Shown piece after piece: positions 23,097-33,880 of a stretch of DNA of 64,000 nucleotides (position 1 is the stretch's first letter; every line of letters starts with the position of its first letter). The position numbers and the translations under genes are program-made. This DNA is from Lyophyllum atratum (taxonomy: Eukaryota; Basidiomycota; Agaricomycetes; Agaricales; Lyophyllaceae), in the NCBI GenBank assembly GCA_014905825.1, contig JACGCN010000023.1, forward strand, positions 62,001 to 126,000. Reading direction: 5' to 3'. The notes beneath the pieces are model-generated. The model was not told where the DNA came from, ran no database searches, and was given only the letters and a program-made list of their open reading frames with translations.

Positions 23097-23445
23097 ATGC
23101 GCTTTACGACCGTGAGCTTCTTGACCTGTGCCTTCATGGCATCCGCAGTCGTTGCCTCCAACTGCAAGAAAGGTCTATATTACTGCGGCTCCGTCCTGCT
23201 TACGAGAGGTCTGTTTACATGACATGAAACGAGCTCCTCTTACTAACGAACTATCAGGCAACTACTACAACCAAATCGATGCAGCGTTGCTCGCAGCACA
23301 TCAGCCCGACGACTCCAATCACATCAATAACTCGCTTTTCTTCTGCATTAATGACGACAATTCCAATGGCAACATCTACTTCAATAATTTCTGTGGTGGG
23401 GGTTGTCAGAATGGAGGCGATAGTCATAGCGACTTTTGTAACTAG
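23097..23445 (+). CDS. Small secreted cysteine-rich protein
   Basis: Two exons (23097-23208, 23258-23445) give 99 residues. The first 20 or so (MRFTTVSFLTCAFMASAVVA) form a clear signal peptide. The mature part has six Cys spaced as NC, YYC, LFFC, FCGGGC and FC, and is rich in Asn, Asp and Gly. It resembles a family of small secreted proteins I recall from Agaricomycetes, with a C...LYYCG...NYYNQIDAAL...NSLF.C...CGGGC...DFC pattern; no function is established for it. A TATA-like AATATAAGG lies near 22981, about 110 nt before the ATG. It could be an effector-like or cell-wall associated protein, but that is inference only. Confidence 0.8.
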
Positions 23446-26015
23446 GAAATCTTTTCGTAAGTCCTCCCGTGCTTGATTATCTCTGGAGGTCAACTTACTG
23501 TGGTTTCTGTAGCTAATCATGTCGAGAAACGGATATACGTGACCGAGTTTGTCGCTTGGCATTTTGTGGAAGACGAGGATGGACATGTACCAATACATTG
23601 TCATGCTACATCATATAAGAGTGTCATTTACGTTCCGAGATGTTTGTTTGATTTACTACAGGTTGAAACGTCCTGGGAGCTCCGAACCTGAATCTTTAGA
23701 GCGCGTAAGTAGAGTTCGAGTGAATGGTAAGTTAGTTTTTCCGGAGTTGGTGGTGTACTGGGTCGAACGATAAGTTCAACGTGCCAGAGCAGATGAACAG
23801 CCGGCGTAATCCTTCGTCCGTCAACCCGAAACAGACTGGAAGTCCTCCAGCGGCCATAGGTCCAGAATATACTTTAAGGCGCTAAGGCGCCTTACCCAAC
23901 GCTACCATGACGAGAATCCGGCGAGCTCGTATGTTTCGTAGCCCTGCCGAAGTTCGGTTCTTCGAGAAATTCGGTGGACCTAGAACAGCACTTTGGGTCC
24001 TGGGACGCGGCCAGATCTTGATGAATGCACAGCTATGCTGTCCTCATCGAACAGGGCGAATTCGTGGGGGTTGATCTGGACAGCGGTAGGTCTTCCTGCA
24101 CCGGGAAATGAGAGCTGGTCCCACGCAGATAATGAACATACCTTCCTACTCCTTCGCCCGACCAGCCACCCGAAATTACCATGACGGTTCTCCGTGCCTC
24201 CAAGCGTCATCGTTGCAGGTTTTTTTTCTGGTTGGTGACCGTACGGGTTGGGGATGCGGATGCATAGGGTTATCGTCTTGACGGACTGTACGGGTACGGC
24301 GGTAGTGACGTCACCCCTGCAGAGCCTTGCGCGAAGACAGTTGCCCAAGAGGTTGCCCGAGCGAAGAGGTCGACACCGGTTGCCACGTTTTACGTTGAAT
24401 ATAGATATTCGACCTCCTTGTAAGCGCTGCATCGATGGTATATTGGCGGTGTCCGCGTAGGATCGAAGGTGTCGGCGGGCGTGCCTAAAATCTGGGTGGT
24501 GTCACTGGTGTCGGTTGATGAATATCTACCGATGGTCGTCTTGAGGAGGGAGGACTGAGGGAGGACTATAATATTGGGAGCATCATATCGTGATTTACGA
24601 TAGAATTGGCACGGACCTTGCACAAACGCTATCGCCCGATTGCGCGACTTCTCAGCACGTAAGACCAGCCGCAGCCGACAAGGAACGACCGTCGGAGGCA
24701 TCTTCATTCAGACTTGTCCGATGAAACAAAACGAGGAATCTGAGGGAGAGAAATGGAAGTCTAGAACGCTATCCACAGAAACCCAGGCTGGTGACATACC
24801 ATATTGATGACCCCGGGCGATGGAGGAGCGTATAGAACCCCTCAACAGACCAGCACCTATTACACCAGATTGTTGAGGTTTGTTGGATAGGCAGCACATT
24901 CGTCATCGTTCCAATGGAAGCGTACAGCGTCAGCGGACGATTATCGTTGTTGTTATCTGGACGTCAAGGCAAGACCGAGAGGTTGCGATCAAGTCAGGGT
25001 GAAGTTGTATGTGGGAAAATAAGGCATTCTAACTCTTGGTCACCCGTGGGCCGTCCGATCACAGCTTGCTTCCGCTCAAGTTCCTCCTACGTATCGTCTC
25101 TTCAGCTGGGAAACCTGGACATCAATGGCCACTCTCTCTACCGCTCTTTGCGCTCTAGTTTTTCCTCGTGTCTGTCAGAGCGACTGCGATACTCAGATTA
25201 ATAGCTCTTCCGCTGGTAGCGCCTTGCACGCTTCACCGTTGTTGGGATTTAGTTTGGTAATGGATATATCAACTTAAGCTTAAGTTCGACAGAAATGCAT
25301 GGCGAATGCCACCTTTCTGAGCCGCAGGGTACAAGGACAGTTATGATCGCCTAAATACCAGTGAGATACGTCGATAGTACTACGGAATACATCAACTGAC
25401 ACTGAAGTTTTACAGATGAGATGTATCTTGCATAGCTGTATGCCTGACGAAATGATCAAACGCTTGCCCTTGCGAACCCGTCATTCAGGACAATAGATCG
25501 TGGTAGTTGCTCGTGAATGTAGATGCGGAAAATTCCATGGTCTGGCAACCCTCACGCTGGTTCTGCAACAGAAAGCCTAGGCTGACTCATGTCCTACGGT
25601 CAAATTCTGGAATGCTTTCTTCCCAAAGTCTGTCTCTGGTCTTTCACCGCAGGCGATAAGGCCCTGCGCAGAACCAGCGCATACGTGCCACCCCCACGGG
25701 TACTCGGAGTCAGTGACCGTTTGTTTGATGTCATCGTTCTGTACATCGCGTAAAGATCGAATTCAATCTTGAACACGAACGCCGCATAAACGTTCTTGCC
25801 ATAGACTCCCAGGCTTGTATTCCGTCACCCTCTATCCATGCAAGCCCGTCCTTAGGTCATACGCTGAGGTACTGCACATTTCTCTTCTCTTTCCGTCCCC
25901 GCCCTTGAACAAATTCAGGTATGCGCATCGCACGGACCACCTCTAGTATGAATACGTCGAAGGAGTATTCAAGTTCTTCATTCGAACAACTAACAGTTAT
26001 CCGATCTTGTCCACA
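23446..26015. other. Gene-poor stretch
   Basis: About 2.6 kb. The minus strand between 23980 and 24707 has open frames with protein-like runs (for example AVQINPHEFALFDEDS near 24040), but I could not assemble a gene or name a family. Nothing else stands out. Confidence 0.4.
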
Positions 26016-26619
26016 ATGTTCTCTCGCATCTCATCTGCTATTGCTTTCTTCTTTCGCGCCTTCACTGTGTCTGTCGCTGCCACCACGGTCACGGTGACCA
26101 AGGTAGGTCTTAGACGCACCATAACGTTCACTGCGATTTCCATTCGACTTGCTAGACACTTCCTCCTGCCCCGACCGCTACTCCTTACCTCACCCCGCGA
26201 GCTCCTGCGACACGGGCGATTTGCAGTACTGCCAAACTGTCGCTACCTCATTTTCTGTCTTTCTCGAACCTATCATCGAACTCCTCAGGCCAATTCCACA
26301 GGGCCTTGGAGCATTGTCTATGGGCTCCTCGTTTCACTTGGCCTCGCTGTCTCCCCCCATTGCTGCCTTCATCGGAGCTACCTGCACTCTCATCCACATC
26401 CTTGGCATCGGCTCGGGAGGCGCGTCCATTGCGCAACCCGTCTGCTTTCAGGACAACAACTTCGTATGTGTCTCTGCCATACTTCGCTTTCTCAAGGTAG
26501 CTAACATGTCGTTGGTTTAGAGCGGTATCATCGCCCTTGGTTTCAACCCATCGCTATCGGTCTTTAGACGTCGAGTGCAACGGCCGAAGCATTTGTTACG
26601 CTCTGAGGGGTTTAGTTAG
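26016..26619 (+). pseudogene. Decayed class I hydrophobin
   Basis: Exon 1 (26016-26102) encodes a signal peptide plus a TTVTVTK start. After an intron ending at 26155 the linker TLPPAPTATPYLTPRAPA lies in one frame, while the hydrophobin core (SSCDTGDLQYCQTV, IGATCTLIHILGIGSGG, QPVCFQDNNF) lies in another. No GT lies between, so a frameshift near 26190-26205 breaks the gene. The last exon (26521-26619) gives SGIIALGFNP and then an Arg-rich extension where family members stop. Of the eight canonical Cys only C1, C3, C4 and C6 remain. Hydrophobins coat aerial hyphae and fruit bodies; this copy should not work as one. Confidence 0.72.
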
Positions 26620-26765
26620 TCTGACTACGTTTTCTTGGCTTCACGTCGTCAAAATGTCAGGATGTTTTGTTGCTTTCAGCATTCACGGCGTTCAGACTCC
26701 ACAACGGGGGTGCATAACATGACATCGAATACAAATGCAAGAAAAAAAAGGACACCGGACAAGTA

Positions 26766-26847
26766 TGCATTAAGAGGGAATCGAACCCCCGGCGGGTCGA
26801 GCTAAGCTCGATGGCAACGACCCAGGTTACCACTACCCCATTAATGC
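26766..26847 (-). tRNA. tRNA-Gly (GCC) with 11-nt intron
   Basis: On the minus strand the acceptor stem GCATTAA/TTAATGC pairs fully. The D arm is GGGT...ACCT, the anticodon stem GGTCG/CGACC and the T arm GGGGG-TTCGATT-CCCTC. The anticodon loop reads TTGCCA followed by an 11-nt intron and the last loop base, placing the intron at the usual 37/38 site. With the discriminator A it is 82 nt, i.e. 71 nt mature. All tertiary-contact bases look intact. Confidence 0.92.
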
Positions 26848-27056
26848 GATAGCATTTCTATCATCTTAGAACATCAAGCTTTCCTATCGTTCTCATGCTT
26901 CGATGGGAGAAGTTCGTCGACATCCTTGCACGAACGACCTCAAAATTTTACGACGCAAACTCAAAGTGGACCAAAATCGTCATGGAGGTCAAGATAATAC
27001 TATTTTAAAAACAAAGAATGCCGCAAGGAGTTGGGGGAGACGGTGCATCAAGCGCC

Positions 27057-28340
27057 CTAAGCGATAACCTTTCCCTGAGAGTCAAATTCAAAGCGCAACG
27101 CAGTCGGTCCAGCAACGATGTCACTATCGTCCGCCTTGGTCTCGATCTTACCAACAGCGACATACACCGTTCCGATCAGGTCTTCAGGGATGGTGACCTT
27201 GCCGTTCTGGAGGGGGAGGAAGATCTTCGAGAGACTCGTGAAAACACAGCGAACAACTTGGTCCAAGACGCAACGGCCGAGGAATCGGACTTGAAAGTGA
27301 TAGCAGAGCCGGGCGGAGCTTTGGCTTCTGCAATCGAGAGGGTAGGGAAGGCCTTCAAAGGAAGGACAGGGTTCGTAGAGGGGCATGAGGTGATGAAGGC
27401 GCCTGCCATGGTGAAGACTTCGTTGGGGCTAAGGGTAACCTGATTCGGTAGATTAGCGTGGTGGACAGTGAGGATAATGTTGTCCAGATGCTTACATCGA
27501 AGTCGCCACTCCGACCTGAGAACTTGCTGACCGCAGATGCAATTCAGCTGGCATGGCGAGCCTCTGTGGCAAGAAGGCTGGCAGCAGCAGTGAGGTAGTC
27601 CTGTTCGTGATGAAGCGTGCGGCACCGCTGTAAGCTGTGACGCATATAGGTAGAGTTGAAGTTCTTTTCCTAATTAAGTAGAGAAGGAAAAGTCACATAC
27701 CGACACCTTCGAGTGCCTGGCTGAGAGCTATGACTGACTTGATCTCGGTATGCGGACTAACAGCGTCGCATATTAGATTCATTGACGGCGCGCTTCAACA
27801 CTCAAGGCGACGTACAAGCTGCACTGGCAAGGCTTGGTCGACTTATCTCCTAGGGCTTCCGACAGGAACGCTACGTGTGTCTTCTCGTGCTGAGCTATCT
27901 GCGTGAATCGACCTCGCACGAAAGGGGAGAAGCCGACATCGGTGAAGGCCTTCTCGTCGTATTCGGCAAGGCCTTCAACGTGGAACATTTTCGAGATGCT
28001 CCAGGGCGAGCGCGAAATTGAAGACTGCGTTATCTATGGTGGGGCGCTGGTCAGACAGATGGCTACCGATGGTGAAGAAGGTAAGATACGTACCATCTAA
28101 AGCTTCGGCGCGCTTAGTGATAGAAGATGGGAGAGCCTGGACCACGGCGGTCGTCAGAACGAGTTTGGCGAAGACTGCACTATCTATGGTGGAGCGCTGA
28201 TCAGACTGGTGGACACCGATGATGAAGAAGGTAAGATACGTACCATCTAAAGCTTCGGCGCGCTTAGTGATAGAAGATGGGAAAGCCTGGACCACGGTGG
28301 TCATCAGAACAGGTTGGGCGAATGCAGCTGAGAGCTTCAT
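27057..28340 (-). pseudogene. Decayed ferritin-like domain (Rds1-type) secreted protein gene
   Basis: Minus-strand exons give a signal peptide (MKLSAAFAQ...SSITKRAEALD), FALALEHLEN, GLAEYDEKAFTDVGF, IAQHEKTHVAFLSEALGD, ALSQALEGVG, a TSCPSTNPVLPLKAFPTL block and a GTVYVAVG...VAGPTALRFEF...GKVIA end, as in fungal Rds1/ferritin-like secreted proteins. Lesions: 2 nt missing near 27985 between HLEN and FHVEG, a frame change near 27620, Trp to TGA at 27544-27546 in the ARHAS* segment, and 1 nt missing in a T run at 27241. The first exon and first intron are tandemly duplicated. The gene should be non-functional. Confidence 0.8.
28019..28318. repeat. Two tandem 150-bp copies of a signal-peptide exon and its intron
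   Basis: 28019-28168 and 28169-28318 are near-identical head-to-tail copies. Each carries, on the minus strand, the codons for VQALPSSITKRAEALD or VQAFPSSITKRAEALD, followed by GTACGT and the intron to its CCATAG acceptor. The unit boundary falls on GAAGACTGC. Confidence 0.85.
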
Positions 28341-29486
28341 GATAGAGCGAGGGCAGTCGATGTCGAGGAGGATAATTGAGAAGTAAACTGGAAAGGAACT
28401 GAAGGAAAAACGCTGTAGGGCCCAGCATTAAATACCAAGTTGGACGGTCGTCTCGGACTCCTATGCTCGAGTATTCATCCGATGAATGACGAAGAGGTGC
28501 ACTGAAAGCGATGTCTATGGGGAGGACGGCGAATTATGTCGCGCAGCAAATGTCGACTGTCAAAATGTCGGACATCTCGGCTACAGATGCGTCTGTGTTC
28601 AGACGAGATTCTGCTCATCTTCCGAGGCTCAAACGCTGAGACATGGCATTTCCAAGCTACGTTCAGGGGTCGGCGGTGCGTTCGTTCCTCTTGGACCATG
28701 GAAGAAGCTTGTTAGGATTGACGAATAGACGGAAGACTCGGGATGTATACCGGAATGTCGATCAATACATGGTCGTATGCGTCGCCGAGAGGCCCATCAA
28801 CAAGCTACTCCTCCAGCTACAGTGTTATAACCTTCGAAAAGCGCAGTGGTATCCATAGACGAGGGACATGAGCTTGAGAGCGAAGCCAAGAAAGATTATT
28901 GACAGATGGATGGAAGAACGGGAGGTTTGAAGTTGGCTCTTCGAGGCGGAGATTGCTCCTAGATAGGATTAAGCACTTGCGGACAACTTGCAGAGAGAAA
29001 TCATGCCCATCTTACCTGCATCTGTCACGTAAATCAGCGAGCTTGCTGAGAAGAGGCCGTCGACATGCTTGTGATTAAAATAGCATATGGTCCTGCACAC
29101 GGCTCTTCATTGACAACAAGGAGCACGAAAGTTAGGTTTCAACGTTCGTTCAACACCGAACGTCCAGTCTATTCAGACATTTCAAATCCCAAGAACAGTT
29201 CGGAGACACCAGCGAGCGCGCATGCCATCTTGGTCCCTGGTTCCCTTCGAGTCATCGTCAATCAATGGCTGGTCTATTTTTCGTCAGACTTACTAGGCTA
29301 TGCAATGCTTCTCTTGGATGCGGGACAGAATGGGAAGTGGAATTTTCCTTCGGACAAGGTTGAAGTCAAGATGAAAACGGATTTAATTCCCGTGAGCAAC
29401 GCACTGATTACATAATTGTTAAGTCAATCAAGAGACTTGCCGGACTTCGTGTCACCACACTTTCTATGCTACCCTTTCCATGACCC
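28341..29486. other. Intergenic region
   Basis: About 1.1 kb between a divergent pseudogene and a plus-strand gene. A minus-strand TATTTAATG near 28429 could be the old promoter of the ferritin-like gene. No gene is supported. Confidence 0.4.
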
Positions 29487-30057
29487 ATGGCGAACATCAA
29501 TACCAGCGAGCTCGCGGACGAGAAAGAGCCTCTAATCCTCGCCGAAACCGGGCTGGACACTGAGAGCGACGTGGAGTCTGACAGCGAGTCCGAGAAACAT
29601 GATAATGAACCGAAATCCACTCCTCGAGACCCCTCTTCATCAGATGCTCGCTTTAACCAGCCGCCACCGTCACCATTCAAACGCGGCGCCCTGATCATAT
29701 TCACTCTTATCTTGTTCTGGCTGGCGTTGTCGATGAGGAAGTCGCTGTGGACGGAGAAGAGGTCTCCCAAGATCGTGTACGCGACCAGGTGCGTTTGGAT
29801 GTCATTGACTGCGGAACCCACGGGATATCTAACGTCTAACTGAATATAGATACTCGAAACAGCATAGATTCCGACCTGCCGCTAGCCCAATTATCACCGA
29901 GACTCTGAAGGATGGAAGGATACGGATCCGCGGGGCGGGACCAACGGACGCCCCATCGGCCCAGCCTACGCCTCCTATAGCGAAGAAAGCGACGAGGAAG
30001 GTGCAGGCGAAGAAGCCTGTGAAGCGTGCAGTGAGGAAGCCACCGCAGAAGAAGTGA
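29487..30057 (+). CDS. Single-pass membrane protein with basic tail
   Basis: Two exons (29487-29788, 29850-30057) give 169 residues. The N-terminal 60 residues are very acidic (TESDVESDSESEKHD). One transmembrane helix follows (ALIIFTLILFWLALSM), preceded by a PPPSPFKRG stop-transfer-like segment. The C-terminal half has YSKQHRFRPAASPIITETLKDGR and ends in a Lys/Arg/Pro-rich tail. This organisation recurs in short agaricomycete proteins of unknown function; I know no assigned role. The neighbour at 30808-31038 shares the PSPWSRAALLLLL...FWLAF core on the opposite strand. Confidence 0.7.
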
Positions 30058-30807
30058 ACGTGATGGTGTTGGTACTGTAGTGGTGAGCAAGGTCGACACT
30101 CTTCGCGACCAATAAAGGCCTAACCTCCGTTGTGCCAGATGTCTGAGGCTTACATCGGGTCAATTAATTGCAAGGATGTTCTAATAGGCATACGCGTTTC
30201 CGCGTCTGTGTTGCCCAGCTATGAGTTTGATGCTTTCAGTCGAGAGAGAGAATATTGACAGACCACGCCTTTCGCGCCTGCCAATCGTATCCTTATAGGT
30301 TTCGGTCAGCTTTGCGACGGGTTGCCGGCTCCGAACCAGGGCAGAAATTAATGAACGATGTCTGCAAAGTGCCATAGACTCAGAGCCCGATTTATAGTAT
30401 TTAGATGGTCTAAGATGGTCTGATTCTGGTATCGTACAAGGGGCTCGGGGCTGGGATAGTTGTAGTGTCGATGGCAGTGACTAGGCTAGGAGTATGGGTA
30501 CGGGGTGCATTTCGCAGCGCGCGGTGTCAAAGGAGGGGATGAGAAGTGTAGCATTTACCGTATAGGGGTTTGAGCAGAAAAGCGAAAGCTGTGCGTCACG
30601 ATAGTGTCCTTTTCGAATCCTGTCCATCCTACGAGTCCTGCCCCGGGAATTACCTCCGCTTGGAGTAATCCGACGCTTTATCTCCAGAGCGAGGTTGTGA
30701 GTGCGGAGACAAGAGCGACAGAGGTTCTAGCACGTATTAGCACTCTACCGTCCTACGAGGTGTCATACGAACTCACAATGGTTATTCAAAACCCTGACAC
30801 CCAGCCT
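30058..30807. other. Spacer between two convergent short membrane-protein genes
   Basis: 750 nt. A 100-codon plus-strand frame (30604-30906) overlaps the gene on the other strand and looks like a shadow. No other feature is seen. Confidence 0.4.
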
Positions 30808-31038
30808 TCACTCCATAGCGCCAACCCAACCAGCATTCTTCAACCTGAAGGCGAGCCAGAACAGAAAAGCGAGGAGGAGGAGCAACGCAGCTCGGCTCCA
30901 TGGTGACGGTGTCGGCCGCTGGAAGCGGGGATCGACAGGCAGCGCTACGGGCCTGGGTCTTCCGTCCTCTAGTTCATAGGCAGGGGGGCTAGAGGTTTCG
31001 TCTGTGGTTGGTAGACGCTCGTATCTGGCGGCCGACAT
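30808..31038 (-). CDS. Short single-pass membrane protein
   Basis: A 76-residue frame from the ATG at 31036-31038. A Pro-rich hydrophilic start leads to RFQRPTPSPWSRAALLLLLAF, a hydrophobic helix and a short end (KNAGWVGAME). It resembles the N-terminal half of the 29487-30057 protein around the membrane helix (RFNQPPPSPFKRG versus RFQRPTPSPWSRA), so it may be a truncated relative lacking the basic tail, or may continue through an intron I did not find. Confidence 0.5.
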   Translation of the reverse strand: MSAARYERLPTTDETSSPPAYELEDGRPRPVALPVDPRFQRPTPSPWSRAALLLLLAFLFWLAFRLKNAGWVGAME

Positions 31039-31408
31039 GGAAGGAATGGGTGGTGGGGGTTAGTGACAGAAATTGGGCTACGGTGTGTGGGAAATGAATT
31101 TCGTTTTGCTAAGTCAACAAGTAAGTATGCAGGTGACTTAAAACCGTCATGAATTCTTTCACTGATCCGACAACTACTTGAGTTCGGTGAGTGATCAAAT
31201 GGTACTAAGTAGCCGCCCAGTGGCAGAATCTGACGGTGACGTCTGCCACCAGCCCCTTCCGCTGACTCGCTCGCCTTTGGCAGGCGCTGCTATCCTCATC
31301 CAAGCGTGCTCAACCTAACTCCCTACGTCAATCATAGGCTGTGAGCTTCCCCTCTTCTGTACTTCTATCACGGAAATTCAACACGATCTTTCAGAATTAT
31401 TATCCTAG
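31039..31408. other. Promoter side of the left F-box-like gene
   Basis: 370 nt. The inverted duplication begins near 31190, so the proximal promoter (31190-31408) is duplicated with the gene, including the motif GACGGTGACGTCTGCCA around 31232-31248, which is mirrored in the right arm. Confidence 0.5.
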
Positions 31409-33464
31409 ATGACCAAAGTCGTTAACGAGGATGTCTTCTCGCAGATTCTTTCGCACATCTACGACTCGAGGACTCTCTATACGATTTCGCTGGCGATACC
31501 ATCGTCGCATCCATTTTTCGGTCCAATCTTAAGCCGCTTCTGTCAACTGCCCATCCCCCTCGACTGCGATGACGAATCTAAGGATATGGATCGAGTTCTC
31601 GATCTTCTCATATCAAGTTCTGAACAGACATCCACCAAAATCTTTTCCATTGCAGACGTAATCCGACACTTGGTGATCATAGATGAAAATAAACTTTCCG
31701 AGGAGATGCAAACGACCGCTTTGCGTACGCGCTTGATAGATCTTTTTAAGAGGACAGGAAATCTCCAGATCTTGGATTGGTATGGTCAAATCGGACCCTC
31801 TAAGAACGAGCTTTGTGTTCTTCAAGCTGTTCACAGACTCAGGACCTTCAAGGTCGACTGCGGCTTTTTGAACGACCCAAGCGGCGACCCCCGGGAGGAA
31901 GATGCATGGGAGTGAGCCACCTGTTAGACTGAATTATTACCTATGGCTAATTCCAAGGAATCAGGATTGATTACTTTATCAAGTCTTTAGGACCGAATTT
32001 GGCATACCTAGACTTGCGAAAGATCAACTTGAGGACATATAGGTCCCTGGTGGCCAACCGAGCTCTCTTTTCGGATTACCATTCCCTCAACCGCCTTGCC
32101 TTAGATCTCACCGAAGGGGTATGGGATTGGGATGGTGCTGGATCCCCACAGGCCGGCGCGTCAGACGAGTTCAAATTCGATAACCTCAGGTTTCCAGCGC
32201 TGAAAGAGGTGGATATGCGGGTGGGGGACTTGACGATCAGCTCTGCCAGGACTGGTCCCATGGATCTGATAGATTGGAACCCTCTTACGTCTCTTACTTT
32301 ATTCGTCGACCCATGGTGGGTACCTCCTTTTAGTTTGTATCCAATATGTACATTTGACGGCAGTTCTCCTTGCACCAGTATTGACTGGTGCGCAATGCGC
32401 AGCATACACATCTTCACAGCGCTTCCTCCAAATAATTTCTCGTCACTCGCTCGGCTAGAAATTCAGGATACGACGCGAAACAGATCCCCTTGGTTGTGGC
32501 CCGACGAAGTGCTGAAAGATAATGACTGGAACGAATCGGGCAGATGCTACTGGGGACTAGTTCCCCATTTCTTGGCCTCTGTGCGATCTGGGTCACTACC
32601 GAACCTGGTGAACCTGTGGGTCAACCAAAAGGTGTTGTGCATGCCAAAGGGGAGTCCTACCGACAATCATCCATTTGACGAAGACGCGGAGTTTTATGAT
32701 ATAGGTGAGCTTTGGATCACAGGTACGGATGGCGAAGAAAACGCACGGAAATCCGAGTGGCTGTCCATCTTGCGAGTGATTTTAGGAAGATTGGAAAGTC
32801 TCAGAGTTGGATTGGGGCCAATGTCCGCCGACGATGTTGGGCTTATCATAGGCTGTTGTTCTCCCGATAATATGGCACAGTTCGGATTCCAGTATCAGTG
32901 GCAGGTATCGGAAAGGGAAGCGGTGCGTTATCCGATCGTCGAGTTCCACGACACGTTTTCTCAAACATACTGCAGATGATCTCTTCCGCCCTTCTTGAGG
33001 AATTCGCACTGCTACCGAACCTTACCGACCTTCATTTGACCCAACCTCGACCGGGTAGCGGTGACGTCTATCAATCACCCCTCCGCTCCAACAATGGACG
33101 AACTCTCGACGATATCGCAGCGATATTTAAAGCCCACCCCAACCTATGTCGCGTCGGCGTCGGGAAGAACGCCGTTTGGGAGCGGCGGCCCTTGGCTCTC
33201 GCTGAATCAGATGCAGCCGTAAATTTAGAGCCCATAATTCTCGCACAGGACGGCTGCAAGGACCCTCTCCTTCTCGCCGATGGTGTTGTACCGAGGTTCT
33301 TCGACATCGGAACGTTAACGTTGCAGAGCTATGGAGATGTCGAGTCCAAGCCGCGACCCAAGCCTACTACCGAGATCAGAGAACTTAGGAGCATACTCGA
33401 GCGTATCTTGCCTCCGCGCACAACGTCGGGTCTTGAAGAAGGTACATCACGGCGGTCTTCTTAA
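31409..33464 (+). CDS. F-box/LRR-like protein, left copy of inverted pair
   Basis: Three exons (31409-31911, 31965-32904, 32976-33464) give 643 residues. The start MTKVVNEDVFSQILSHIYDSRTLYTISLA resembles a diverged F-box. The body has spaced Leu-rich segments (LAYLDLRKINL, LNRLALDL, LPNLTDLHL) as in agaricomycete F-box/LRR-like proteins. No clear catalytic motif is present, so substrate recruitment to an SCF ligase is inference from family shape. The frame is intact. Against the right copy, the main difference is at the end of exon 1 (NDPSGDPREED here, NILSFQDHDRIED there). Confidence 0.78.
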
Positions 33465-33707
33465 TTACAGTCAAGGCCCGAAATTCTAGGGCGCTGGCAG
33501 ACCGTAGATACACCTTCTAATCGATGTGTCATTATGTCATGGTTGTATTTCAACCTCTCCGAATTCCTTATTGTTAACAAAATTTCTGACTCTTATACGA
33601 GTTACTTCCTGTCGCTGGGATTTTCGTGCGGGGGCTTATAAGCTTGTCGGTGTTATTTTGTCTGGTACACGGTGCAGTAGGCAGGTGGCCATTTCCCTAT
33701 CCTCCGC

Positions 33708-33731
33708 GCATCAATGGGGTAGTGGTAAGAA
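33708..33731 (+). repeat. 5'-half tRNA-Gly fragment (left arm)
   Basis: GCATCAATGGGGTAGTGGTAA matches the acceptor 5' strand and D arm of the tRNA-Gly that follows 70 nt downstream, then diverges. No 3' half is present. The right arm has the mirrored fragment. Confidence 0.7.
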
Positions 33732-33798
33732 CGCTCTACAAGTCATACGTTTGTATGCCACAATGATGAAAATGTTTCTAGATAGTGCCCCTCTGTGA

Positions 33799-33880
33799 GC
33801 ATTAATGGGGTAGTGGTAACCTGGGTCGTTGCCATTGAGCTTAGCTCGACCCGCCGGGGGTTCGATTCCCTCTTAATGCA
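33799..33880 (+). tRNA. tRNA-Gly (GCC) with 11-nt intron, left arm
   Basis: Same structure as the copy at 26766-26847: acceptor GCATTAA/TTAATGC, anticodon loop TTGCCA with an 11-nt intron (TTGAGCTTAGC, one base different), T loop TTCGATT. All conserved positions are present. Confidence 0.92.

Larger units (their letters stand above)
31190..33880 (+). repeat. Left arm of a ~2.7-kb inverted duplication
   Basis: This stretch is repeated in reverse orientation at 35732-38436. Homology starts at GAGTGATCAAATGGTACT (its mirror ends near 38436), covers promoter, gene and 3' flank, and stops exactly at the last base of the tRNA-Gly copy. The arms differ by scattered substitutions and small indels. 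Confidence 0.88.
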
